The notes under the pieces were generated by a model. That model searched no databases and was not told the origin of the DNA. It saw nothing but the letters and a program-made list of their open reading frames with translations. Shown here piece after piece: positions 19,060 through 27,152 of a stretch of 64,000 nt of DNA. The stretch is from Thermogemmatispora aurantia (GTDB taxonomy: Bacteria; Chloroflexota; Ktedonobacteria; Ktedonobacterales; Ktedonobacteraceae): NCBI RefSeq assembly GCF_008974285.1, contig NZ_BKZV01000003.1, positions 558,001 through 622,000 on the forward strand, given 5' to 3'. The position numbers were made by a program, and so were the translations under genes. Position 1 is the stretch's first letter. Each line of letters starts with the position of its first letter.

Positions 19060-20169
19060 GTGAAGAAACGGCCTCTGAGTGACTACCAGGCACATTGGTG
19101 GAACTGGGTCAGGCAGCTCTATCCTGGCTATTTTGCCTGTGTCATGGCGACGGGTATTGTCTCCATTGCGCTCCTCTTGAATCGGGCCGTGCTCGTGTCG
19201 GTGATCCTGGGCTGGCTCGGTGGTGGCCTCTTCCTCTTGCTGCTCGCTCTCTATCTCCTGCGACTTGTGCGTTATCCCCGGGAGGTGCTCCAGGACGCCA
19301 CCGATCCAGGCAAGCTTTTTGGCTATTTTACGGCGGTAGCAGCTCCGGGAGTGCTGGCCACCCGGGCCGCCTTGAACCACTGGGTGGGGCTGCCCATACT
19401 GCTGATTGCTTTTGCTGCAGGAATCTGGTGCTTCCTGACCTACTGGGCTTTCGCCGTACTCCTCTTCCGCAATGAGCGGCCTCTGCAACAGGCTGTCAAT
19501 GGGAGCTGGCTCATCAGCATTGTGGGGACCGAGTCACTGGCGATCAACTGGACAATATTGACTACCTTCTGGCCGGAGCGGGCCGCGGTGCTGCAACTGG
19601 TGGCTTATGCTTTCTGGACGCTAGGGGTCTTGCTCTATCTGATTTTCATCACCTTCATTGTCTATCGATTCTCCTTTGGGAAGATCTTGCCCGCCGATCT
19701 GACGCCTCCCTACTGGATCAACATGGGGGCAATGGCAATCACCACCGTAGCCGGCATCCGCTTGTTACAGGCACCCCATCCAGCGCCCCTGCTCGTCAGC
19801 GTCCAGCCTTACATCACCGGGTTCACCCTCATGATGTGGGCCTGGGGGACCTGGTGGCTGCCCCTGCTGGTCCTCATCGGGATATGGAAGTATGGGATCA
19901 TGCGCCAGCCTCTGCGCTACGAGCCGGCACTTTGGAGCATCGTCTTTCCCCTGGGGATGTATGCGACAGCCCTGCACCTGCTTGGGCAGCTTCCGGGTAT
20001 AGCCTTCTTTGAGGTAGTGGCAGCCCCTTTCACCTGGGTTGCGTTCAGCGCCTGGCTGCTGGTGATGGGAGGCTGGTTGTACTCGATTGGGCAGACGCTG
20101 AGCCGGCTGCGGGCGCGTGCCCAGGCGAGCGAGTCGCCGCCGCTAACTGTTTCCGAGCGCCAGGGGTAA
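19060..20169 (+). CDS. TDT/SLAC1-family anion channel or exporter
   Basis: 369 aa integral membrane protein with about ten helices. The N-terminal YPGYFACVMATGIVSI and the following FGYFTAVAAPGVLATR match the tellurite-resistance/dicarboxylate transporter (TehA/SLAC1) family. GTG at 19060 sits five bases after GAGGAGG; the upstream frame to 18946 lies in non-coding sequence. It follows the Mo-enzyme operon by about 210 nt on the same strand. SLAC1-type channels conduct nitrate and chloride in plants, so nitrate or nitrite passage for the adjacent enzyme is a reasonable but unproven inference. Confidence 0.85.
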   Translation: MKKRPLSDYQAHWWNWVRQLYPGYFACVMATGIVSIALLLNRAVLVSVILGWLGGGLFLLLLALYLLRLVRYPREVLQDATDPGKLFGYFTAVAAPGVLATRAALNHWVGLPILLIAFAAGIWCFLTYWAFAVLLFRNERPLQQAVNGSWLISIVGTESLAINWTILTTFWPERAAVLQLVAYAFWTLGVLLYLIFITFIVYRFSFGKILPADLTPPYWINMGAMAITTVAGIRLLQAPHPAPLLVSVQPYITGFTLMMWAWGTWWLPLLVLIGIWKYGIMRQPLRYEPALWSIVFPLGMYATALHLLGQLPGIAFFEVVAAPFTWVAFSAWLLVMGGWLYSIGQTLSRLRARAQASESPPLTVSERQG

Positions 20170-20184
20170 GCCGGCAGCGAAGGG

Positions 20185-20544
20185 TCACCAGCCGTCCCCG
20201 GGAAAGGCCAACGGCAGCCAACGCTGAGCGTACACCTGGCCGTCAGTGAGGGAGGGAGGTACGCAGGCGCACATCGAGCGCGGCGATGTCAGGCGCTCCG
20301 CCTCGTGGTGCCTGGGGCCACTCAGTGACGTGCCCCAGTACTGAGACGGTGCCCCGGGATGGCGAGCGATCAGATGGAGATGCAGGTGTGGAATGGGATC
20401 CTCCAGAATAAAGGCGTAGACGTGCTTGGCCTGGAGGACCTCATGGAGCGCCTGGCTGAGCCGCCCCATGAGCAGGCTGACCGCCTGGACCTCGTCAGTG
20501 GTCAGATCAGCCAGCCCTGGTGCATGGCGCAGCGGCTCGATCAT
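20185..20544 (-). pseudogene. N-terminally truncated HIT-family protein
   Basis: The frame keeps the HIT histidine triad region (PHLHLHLIARHPG, H-x-H-x-H) and the helix before it (LADLTTDEVQAVSLLMGRLSQALHEVL), with a PSQYWG tail typical of the family. The first 40 or so residues of a HIT domain (usually Cys-containing, ending before the VIEPRRH segment) are missing. An in-frame TAA lies three codons upstream of the first ATG and no ribosome site is present. Catalytic residues are intact, so a shortened product is conceivable, but a 5'-deleted remnant is more likely. Confidence 0.55.
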
Positions 20545-20644
20545 CAGCTCTTATGAGGTGAAGCAAGCGCTGGAATGCGGCGGGGAAGGCCGGTGGCCGG
20601 GCTGGTCGCAGTGACCAGGGCAGCTCTTGCCTGACAGAGAGGCC

Positions 20645-20675
20645 TTGACCCTGACACAACGTCATGGAGTAGCAT
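20645..20675 (+). promoter_or_regulatory. MerR-type promoter with 19-bp spacer
   Basis: -35 TTGACC (20645-20650), exactly 19 bp, then -10 TAGCAT (20670-20675). The long spacer holds a dyad TGAC-N5-GTCA. Over-long spacers with a central dyad are the mark of promoters activated by MerR-family proteins. It lies 25 nt upstream of the MerR gene, indicating autoregulation. Confidence 0.75.
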
Positions 20676-20699
20676 ACCTGTCAGAAGGAGGTGACCACA

Positions 20700-21482
20700 G
20701 TGGACTATACGATCGGGCAGCTCGCCCGGCTGGCCCGCGTCAGCGTGCGCACCCTGCGCCACTACGATCGCATCGGTTTGTTGCATCCCAGTGCTCACTC
20801 CCAAGCTGGCTACCGCCTCTACTCCAGCCAGGACCTGGAGCGTCTGCAACGTATTCTGTGCTATCGCCAGCTTGGCTTCTCGCTGCGCCAGATTAAAGCG
20901 CTGCTCTCAGCGCCAGCGACCGACCCCCTCGCTGATCTGCAGCAACAACGTGCCTTGCTCTGCAAGCGGATCGCCTCGCTCCAACAGATGCTGGAGGCCG
21001 TCGACAAGCTGCTCAAAGCCCGCTCAATGGGGATTACGCTGGAGCCGGACGAGATGCTGGCCGTCTTCGGTGAGGATGATCCCGTTGCCTTCTCCGAAGA
21101 AGCGCAACAGCGCTGGGAAGAGACAGCCGCCTGGGCCGAGGCCAAACGGCGCGCTGCATCCTTTAGCCGGGCGGATTGGCAAGCGATGCAGGCCGAATTC
21201 AGCGCGCTCATGCGCGGCCTTGCCGCCGCTTCCGCTCAAGGGGTGCCGGCTGCGAGCGCTCAGGCGAGGCGGCTGGCCGAAGCCCATCGCCTGTATATTG
21301 AGCGCTGGTTTTACCCGTGTAGTGCCCATCTACATTGTCGACTGGCCGATCTCTATGTGAGCGATGCACGCTTTACTGAGAGCTTTCAGCGCTTTGCTCC
21401 CCAGCTCGCGCAGTATCTGCGCACCGCCATCTACGCGAATGCGGGGTATATGAGCGCCCGTGAGAGAGGAGATGACCGATGA
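20700..21482 (+). CDS. MerR-family regulator with TipAS-like domain
   Basis: 260 aa. N-terminal MerR winged helix: YTIGQLARLARVSVRTLRHYDRIGLLHPS. Then a dimerisation coiled coil (about residues 75-115) and a C-terminal TipAS-like antibiotic-recognition domain (about 120-255; ALHRLYIERWFYPCS-type helix, here EAHRLYIERWFYPCS). GTG at 20700 has AAGGAGG eight bases upstream; the GTG at 20691 overlaps that site. TipA-type proteins bind thiopeptides or other ligands and activate long-spacer promoters like the one just upstream. It overlaps the VOC gene by 4 nt, so that gene is the likely target. Confidence 0.9.
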   Translation: MDYTIGQLARLARVSVRTLRHYDRIGLLHPSAHSQAGYRLYSSQDLERLQRILCYRQLGFSLRQIKALLSAPATDPLADLQQQRALLCKRIASLQQMLEAVDKLLKARSMGITLEPDEMLAVFGEDDPVAFSEEAQQRWEETAAWAEAKRRAASFSRADWQAMQAEFSALMRGLAAASAQGVPAASAQARRLAEAHRLYIERWFYPCSAHLHCRLADLYVSDARFTESFQRFAPQLAQYLRTAIYANAGYMSARERGDDR

Positions 21483-22120
21483 CTTCTTCGGCTTTTGATG
21501 CTGAGCAGCCTCATGAGGAGGCCGCTGTGGAGGTGCCCACGCCTGAGATTGACCTGAGCATCTATGTGATGCCCTTCTTCGCCACGCTCACGGTCAGCCA
21601 GCTAGAACGCTCGCGGCGGTGGTACGTTGACGGGCTGGGCTTCGTGGTGCTGGCAACCATCCCGGGGCCAACGGGCGAGCCGGCGCTCATCCATTTGCGT
21701 CGCTGGCGCTATCAAGATCTGTTGCTGGTTCCGGCCCGTCAGGAGCAAGAGCGAGCGCCATCCTCGCTGGCGCCGTCGTCGGCAGGCTCGCGCATTCGGC
21801 TGACGTTCGCCGCCCACGGTACCGATCTGGCTCAGCTGGCGGCGACGGCCCGGACGGTGGGCGACGGGACGATTGAGGGGCCCTACGCGACTCCCTGGAA
21901 TACGTTCGATGTGCTCGCCCGCGACCCCGACGGACACGAGATCGTTTTCACGTCCAGGCTCCCTGCCGAGCAGCACGATCCAGCTTTTGCGGCGCGGATG
22001 GAGCAGGTCCGCCAGCAGATGCAGGGGACCGGGCAGGCTTCTCATCGAGCGACGGCCCCTTCCAGGCAAGGGCCTTCTCTTCCAGTCGGGCCTGGTGAGG
22101 AGATCTCAGGTACCCCTTGA
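21479..22120 (+). CDS. VOC-superfamily (glyoxalase/bleomycin-resistance-like) protein
   Basis: 213 aa. A single vicinal-oxygen-chelate fold of about 130 residues: MPFFATLTVSQLERSRRWYVDGLGF opening, central beta strands, closing with WNTFDVLARDPDGHEIVF. Tail of about 50 polar residues without family match. The start overlaps the MerR stop (ATGA), so both are co-translated. Together with a TipAS-type regulator this suggests a drug-binding or drug-modifying resistance pair, but no metal-ligand set is conclusive. Confidence 0.82.
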   Translation: MTSSAFDAEQPHEEAAVEVPTPEIDLSIYVMPFFATLTVSQLERSRRWYVDGLGFVVLATIPGPTGEPALIHLRRWRYQDLLLVPARQEQERAPSSLAPSSAGSRIRLTFAAHGTDLAQLAATARTVGDGTIEGPYATPWNTFDVLARDPDGHEIVFTSRLPAEQHDPAFAARMEQVRQQMQGTGQASHRATAPSRQGPSLPVGPGEEISGTP

Positions 22121-23428
22121 TGCACCTGGGCTGGTTTTCTTCAGTAGTACAGGACCACTGTGGATAGCAGCGGTGAGCGTGCTCCAGGTGATCCCTGGTG
22201 AGCCTCACACCGCCGCGAAGGCGAGATTCTCGCGCTGCAGACTCCTGCTCCAAGGTACGGGTGGGATCACTTTTTTGTCCATAGGCGGCGACAAACTGGT
22301 AGGTTGTCTGTAGCTGATTGCATTCCTGGAGCATAGCCTGGAGAAGCGTTTGATACAGCTGTAGGCTCAACTGAAAGCGTTTCGTCGCCGCCACGCTCAG
22401 GGCCAGAGCGGATTCGCGGAAGCCCAGCGCGAGCAAGGAGCCGATGCGCCCGCCCCAGTCTCCGAAACGCCGTCTTCAGCATGAGCTGACCATGCCTGCC
22501 GGCGTACTCACCTCCACGGGGGCCAATGCCCCGGCACTGCCCTGGGTTGCCTCTCTGTCCGCCCTGGCTTTGCTCTTGAAACCATCAGTGCTCACGCCGC
22601 CACGCTCTGCGAACGGCTTATCTTTGCGGTTAAAGTAAAGGAGTCCACTCCTCCCTTTCCGCTCCTCACGCGCTCTCTCAGCCCTGGCTAATCCCGCTGG
22701 CTGCGCTTCGGCGTGGACATCGATGGTCTGCCTCTTTCTTTCAACTCCAGTCTCAACTTTCAACCCCAGACGGGCTTCGTCACTGATTCTGACCCCGCGG
22801 ATCAACTACCAGCACCATGCCATGTATCGGTCTCAACCCCAGACGGGCCGTCTCGCTGATTCTGACAGTACCCTCTGTAGGGTAGGGGAGCATCTGGAGC
22901 GACCTCCGTCAAACTGTTTCGATGATCCCAAAAATCGGTCATCAATGACTACTCTCATACGGTCATCATTCCAGCCACCATTGCCCTGCCGCCTCTCTGC
23001 TCGCCGCTTCGAGGAAGTAGATTCAGCAACAATACAATCCTGTGCAGCTCGTTTCCGGCCCCTGGTTGTGTTGAGGCAGTGCGTTGCCCACCTCAGCCAG
23101 ACCAGCCCTCCCGCGCAGGCCGTCTTGCAGATGAGAAGCCGGCAGAAGGGTAAAGTGTGATCTCTCCCAGGGGTATCCAGGAAGGTAACGGCTCCTCGCG
23201 GCGAGCAGTATCTGTCTATGAGTGCCCGGGCCGGGCGGGTCTTCTTTTATTTATTTCTCCTTTCATTTCATTAGGGCGCAGAAGAAGTACACAATCGGCG
23301 TGTTCTATCGTATACTCTTGAGAGATATACTGCTCTCTTCCTGACTACAGGAGTGAGCTGGCTCGCGACAGAGACGATGCTGCTGGCTGGTTTGCACTGA
23401 TACACCGAGAGGGAGGCCGCCGCTCACG
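22121..23428. other. Geneless stretch with ORF remnant and CRISPR-like relic
   Basis: No intact gene. On the minus strand about 22110-22480 an open frame reads like coding sequence (GDWGGRIGSLLALGFRESALALSV, then LQLYQTLLQAMLQECNQLQTTYQF) but begins at a stop, has no start and matches nothing I know. A pair of similar 37-nt repeats lies at 22757-22866 (see separate entry). The rest shows no recognisable structure. Confidence 0.5.
22757..22866. repeat. Two degenerate 37-nt repeats, possible CRISPR relic
   Basis: Repeat 1 (22757-22793) and repeat 2 (22830-22866) share a TTCAACCCCAGACGGGC-like first half and the end CTGATTCTGAC, with about eight mismatches in 37, mostly in the middle. They are separated by a 36-nt unique stretch. 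Repeat and spacer lengths fit a CRISPR array, and the TTTCAAC start resembles the reverse of the common GTTGAAA repeat end. A partial copy (CTTTCAACTCCAG) lies 20 nt before repeat 1. With only two copies and no cas gene in the window this is tentative. Confidence 0.35.
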
Positions 23429-23590
23429 ATGTCTACACCATCCTCTTCCGCGCTTGCTATGACCGGGTCAGGTCGAAGGCTGGCGCTGGTTATCGGGATC
23501 AATGGCCCCCCTGCGGCTCACCGAGTGCCGCTGGCCTATGCAGAGGCCGATGCCTGTGGCATGGCGGAAGTCCTGGTACAAGCCAGAGCA
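23429..23590 (+). pseudogene. N-terminal fragment of a caspase-like (peptidase C14) protein
   Basis: RRLALVIGINGPPAAH followed by VPLAYAEADACGMAEVL matches the first strand and helix of bacterial caspase-family domains (ALVIGIN...L.YAE.DA..M..VL). Homology stops after about 50 residues, and the catalytic His and Cys regions are absent. The continuing frame is antisense to another broken gene. Metacaspase-WD40/TPR proteins are common in this kind of genome, and WD40 and TPR scraps occur elsewhere in the window. Confidence 0.6.
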
Positions 23591-24279
23591 GCCCGAAAAG
23601 GCGTGCTGCCGAAGAGAACCCCCTCGGTAAAGAGCAGCTCTTCGTCGCTGGCAGGAAAGAGCGTGGTAGGGCATTTGAGCGGGCGAACAACCTCGCGGCT
23701 GCTTGCCAGCCGAACCCAGCGCTGCAGATTGTTCCTGGCCTCGCGCTGGAACTGGCGGAGGAAGAGCGACTGAACAATCTCTTCGATCAGGGGCTTCAAG
23801 GTGTCCCAGCCATATTTCTGGAGAAAGCGCCGGGTCAAGCCCTCGACAGTTCGGCGATCCAACCGGGCTGAGATCAGGCGACGCTGCATCATGAGCCAGC
23901 CAAGCTGCAGGGTCAGCAGGGTCGTCACATGCCTTTCGACCTCTTGTTGCAGATCGGCGTAGAAGCGCCTGGCCAGGATCAGGGCCTGCTCCTCATACAG
24001 ATCATTGACGATCTCTTCAGGAGTAAAGTCTAAAACGAACGATTGCAGAGCTGTAGAGACATACTCGGCAGCGAATCTTTCCAGATGCTTTTCAATGATA
24101 CGAACGTAGACGGCCTGATATTGCCTGGCTGAGGGACTGCTTGCTCGGGCTGAGCTGGGGAGGAGAGACCTACTCCCGGGCCTCTTGTTCAGGTGACAAG
24201 GCTGCTGATGGCTGCGGCCCTGCTCTTCGCGCTCTTCTTCCTGGTGAAGCGCTGGGCCGCTGAGCGGCAGCAGCTCAGC
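23590..24279 (-). pseudogene. Unrecognised helical protein fragment open at both ends
   Basis: An open minus frame reads YQAVYVRIIEKHLERFAAEY, then STALQSFVLDFTPEEIVNDL, LYEEQALILARRFYADLQQE and RRTVEGLTRRFLQKYGWDTL, ending about EELLFTEGVLFG. It has natural amphipathic helices and codon use, but no ATG; the only start candidates are an internal GTG (23928) and non-canonical codons. At its 3' end it runs into the antisense of the caspase fragment, so both genes appear broken at the same junction near 23580-23600. No family was recognised. Confidence 0.5.
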
Positions 24280-24670
24280 CTACCCGGCCACGAGATCTTT
24301 CTACTGTCCTCTTCCTAACCTGTGCCTACGGCTTCACCTTCTTCGGCATTCTCTACTACTCGACTTGCCGCTCTTTATTTAAGCCGTCCCTGGCCAGACC
24401 TCCCTCAGCTCCAGTGCAGCCCTCACCTCGCTCTTGCTGGGGGTAACCGTTGGCTCGATCGCCTCCTGCCTGCTGGTCTCCAGGCTCGGGCGCTACTGCA
24501 TCGTCTCACTGGTAGGATCGCTGACGCTGCTGACAGGCACGGCGCCGTTTGGCGATACCGGGCATGGGGAGCACCCTGACCCGCGCGCAGCTCCTCGCGG
24601 TCGTCGGCGGCAGCGATCCCACTGCCCGTCAGGAAGGCCTCCTACGGTGATGTGGGTGAGAGGCATCTAG
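24199..24670 (+). pseudogene. Decayed MFS (EmrB/QacA-like) transporter fragment
   Basis: Pieces in three frames are recognisable as the middle of a 14-helix drug transporter: LLMAAALLFALFFLVKRWAAE, then YGFTFFGILYYST, then LLGVTVGSIASCLLVSRLG and RYCIVSLVGSLTLLTG. Stops and frameshifts separate them and neither end of the gene is present. Non-functional. Confidence 0.65.
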
Positions 24671-25298
24671 CAGCACTTCGACCTGTCCCGCTTCCCGCTG
24701 AGAGGGAATACTGCAAGGCGCGATGATGCCAGCCACTGCCTGCTGTTCGAGTCACACTCGTAGATAGCGCCCGTGTGTGCCTGATCTCTCGACCAGCTCG
24801 GCAGCGGTGGCCTGGCCTAGGAGGCGTGCAGGACCCCGGCCCGCGGCGCGAGGACGGATGAGGCGCGATGGGCCGACAGGGACCCAAGGCGGAAAGAGAG
24901 GGAGGTGAAAGGGGACCATGAGGGCGGACAGGCGGATGAGGGACACGATCGATCGCGCTCACACGGAATGGCATCCCCCAAGGTGCCCAACAGGCGCCCG
25001 GTTCGTAGGAGCGTGATTTATCAGGCCCTTCCTTGGGGCCTCGCTGGCACCCAGCCCTTCCCGTCCAGCTAGGTCGCCTTGGTAGAATGGAGGCCAGCGA
25101 TGACCGTAGCAGGCAGAGGCCCGCTGGTCACGTGGCGCCGGGGGAGGGGCGCGCTTCATCATACCCGTACAGACTTTTTAATCTTTCTGACATTCTGATC
25201 CCGGCTGCACTCGCATTCCCTGGATTGCTGTTCACTCCTCTCTGACAGCTTCAGCCAGGGCTATGAGTGCCAACCTTCCCTATCGGCGGCAGGCGAGC
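24671..25298. other. Geneless stretch
   Basis: About 630 bases without a supportable gene. Short open frames on both strands have no start signals or family resemblance. The right end carries the promoter of the TrmB-type regulator. Confidence 0.5.
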
Positions 25299-25349
25299 TT
25301 GACGCTCTGTAGCCTCGGAAGTATAATGTTGTTATCAGACTAACAACAT
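25299..25349 (+). promoter_or_regulatory. Consensus sigma-70-type promoter with palindromic operator
   Basis: -35 TTGACG (25299-25304), 17-bp spacer, -10 TATAAT (25322-25327). A perfect 9-bp inverted repeat ATGTTGTTA-N6-TAACAACAT (25326-25349) overlaps the -10 and the expected transcription start. A repressor bound here would block transcription. The TrmB-type regulator 57 nt downstream is the likely ligand-controlled autorepressor. Confidence 0.8.
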
Positions 25350-25405
25350 ACGACGGCGTCGAGTAGCACGCCCTCACCGGTCGAGCAAGCGGCCCGAGGA
25401 GAGAG

Positions 25406-26278
25406 ATGGCGCAACCGGATTCCCTGATTGACCTCTTGCAACAGCTTGGCTTTACCCAATACGAAGCCCAGTGCTACCTTGGCCTGCTGCGCCAGCATCC
25501 CCTCAATGGCTCGCAACTCAGCACTGTCTCTGGCGTTCCACGTTCGATGGTCTACCAGACCCTGGATCGCTTAGAGGCAAAGGAGGCCGTGGTCCGCATC
25601 AGGCGCGAGCCAGGGGAACCACAGCAGTATGAACCGGTTGCCCCCAGACTGGTCATCGCCCGTCTCTCCGCCCAGTTCCAGGCCACCTGTGAGCAGGCCG
25701 AAGCCGCGCTGAGCGCGCTCGAAGAGACGCCTACCGCCGACATCGTCCTCAACATCGTTGGGACCGACGAGATTCTCCGGCGCGCCGCCATGCTGGTTCG
25801 TCAGGCACGGCTTCGGCTCGGCCTGATGGGAGGATCACAAGAGCTGGCCGCGTTAGCACCTGAGCTCCGGGCGGCGGTGGCCCGTGGAGTGGTTCCACGC
25901 CTTGTCAGCATCGGACCGGCTCCGCAGGTGGATGGACAGATCATCACCTTTCTGGGAGAGAATGTCTCTGCGCCAACGCGCTTTCTAGTCGTGATCGCAG
26001 ATGCCGCCTCCTTGCTCATGGCAACATTTGCGCCTGATGCACAAGCCACCGCCGTCTTGACAGAGAATCCCCTGCTGGCCCGGCTGCTCTCCGCGTTCCT
26101 GAACACCGAATACTACCTTGTTCGCGCCGCTAACCGGCACCCGGCGCTGGTTGGGCAGATGCTCGAAGAGGTCCTGGAACCTGAAGATCGAGAGCGCTAT
26201 GCCCGCATCTTAGGCTTCTTTCAGCGCCGGGCGCGGTCTGTGCAACCTGAGGCAGACGAGAAGGAGAGCACCCCATGA
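25406..26278 (+). CDS. TrmB-family transcriptional regulator
   Basis: 290 aa. N-terminal winged helix of the TrmB type: GFTQYEAQCYLGLLRQ, then VSGVPRSMVYQTLDRLE and a wing ending PQQYEPVAP. A coiled coil follows (about 95-115), then an alpha/beta effector domain. GAGGAGAGAG precedes the ATG. First gene of a three-gene unit with two alpha/beta hydrolases; it overlaps the next gene by 4 nt. A strong promoter with a palindromic operator lies directly upstream, so negative autoregulation relieved by a hydrolase-related ligand is a reasonable model. Confidence 0.88.
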   Translation: MAQPDSLIDLLQQLGFTQYEAQCYLGLLRQHPLNGSQLSTVSGVPRSMVYQTLDRLEAKEAVVRIRREPGEPQQYEPVAPRLVIARLSAQFQATCEQAEAALSALEETPTADIVLNIVGTDEILRRAAMLVRQARLRLGLMGGSQELAALAPELRAAVARGVVPRLVSIGPAPQVDGQIITFLGENVSAPTRFLVVIADAASLLMATFAPDAQATAVLTENPLLARLLSAFLNTEYYLVRAANRHPALVGQMLEEVLEPEDRERYARILGFFQRRARSVQPEADEKESTP

Positions 26279-27141
26279 AAATCATCCTGTCAGAGATCTT
26301 TTACCAGCAGGTCCCGGTAGACCAGCAAGAGCGCCTGTCCTCCTTTCGCACGGCGCATCCGCGTCAACAGGTGGATCTGCTGGGGGTCACGTGGAGTTAT
26401 CTGCTTGGGGGACAGGGCAGCGAGACGCTTCTGATCCTGCCTGGGGGTGAACGTTTGGGGGACGTGGCCTTTCCTCTTATGGAACAGTTTGAGCCAGCAT
26501 GTCGCTGCCTTTACCCTGCCTATCCCCCGCTCGCCACGATGGAGGCCCTGCTCGATGGCCTCGCGGCCCTGCTCGACCGGCTTTCGATCGCCCAGGTCAT
26601 CCTCTTTGCGGCCTCCTTCGGGGGCGATGTCGGCCAGTGCTTTGTCCGCACGTATCCTGAGCGGGTCAGCAAGCTCATCTTACTCAACACTGGCCTGCCA
26701 GAGGCGCAGTTTGGCAAAGCGGCCAGGCTTGGGAAGGTGCTGATCTCCCTCTTGCCGCTGAGGATCATGCGCCTCCTGCTTCAGAGACGGCTGATGAGAG
26801 GGCTGGCGGTGCGATCAGAAGAGCAGCCGCTGTTTCAAGCGATACTGCGTGAACTGGTGGCCCACCTCACGCGGGCGGATCTGCTCAGTGCCTTCGATGG
26901 TACCATCGATTATCATCTCCATTACCGCTTTTCGCCTGAGGACCTCTCAACCTGGTCCGGGAACGTGCTTATTCTCCAGTCGGATGATGACCCTGTCACG
27001 ACCCCGGCCAGGCGTCTGGCCCTGCGTCAGGTCTATCCGCAGGCCCAGATGCACCTCTTTCAACAGGCCGGCCATACCCCGTTTCTCTCCCAGCCAGACG
27101 AGTTCTACCCGCTTGTGCGCACCTTTTTGCGTGAGTCTTGA
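26275..27141 (+). CDS. Alpha/beta hydrolase
   Basis: 288 aa. Nucleophile elbow FAASFGGDVG (Ser in A-x-S-x-G-G, so the first glycine of the usual G-x-S-x-G is Ala), acid in QSDDDPVTTP and histidine in QQAGHTPFL. The N-terminal LLILPGGERLGD is the oxyanion strand-loop (usually HG; here PGG). A cap of helices sits between residues about 150 and 210. Overlaps the regulator stop by ATGA. Cytoplasmic, substrate unknown. The altered elbow is also seen in maspardin-like members of the superfamily. Confidence 0.85.
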   Translation: MKIILSEIFYQQVPVDQQERLSSFRTAHPRQQVDLLGVTWSYLLGGQGSETLLILPGGERLGDVAFPLMEQFEPACRCLYPAYPPLATMEALLDGLAALLDRLSIAQVILFAASFGGDVGQCFVRTYPERVSKLILLNTGLPEAQFGKAARLGKVLISLLPLRIMRLLLQRRLMRGLAVRSEEQPLFQAILRELVAHLTRADLLSAFDGTIDYHLHYRFSPEDLSTWSGNVLILQSDDDPVTTPARRLALRQVYPQAQMHLFQQAGHTPFLSQPDEFYPLVRTFLRES

Positions 27142-27152
27142 AAGGAAGAGAG

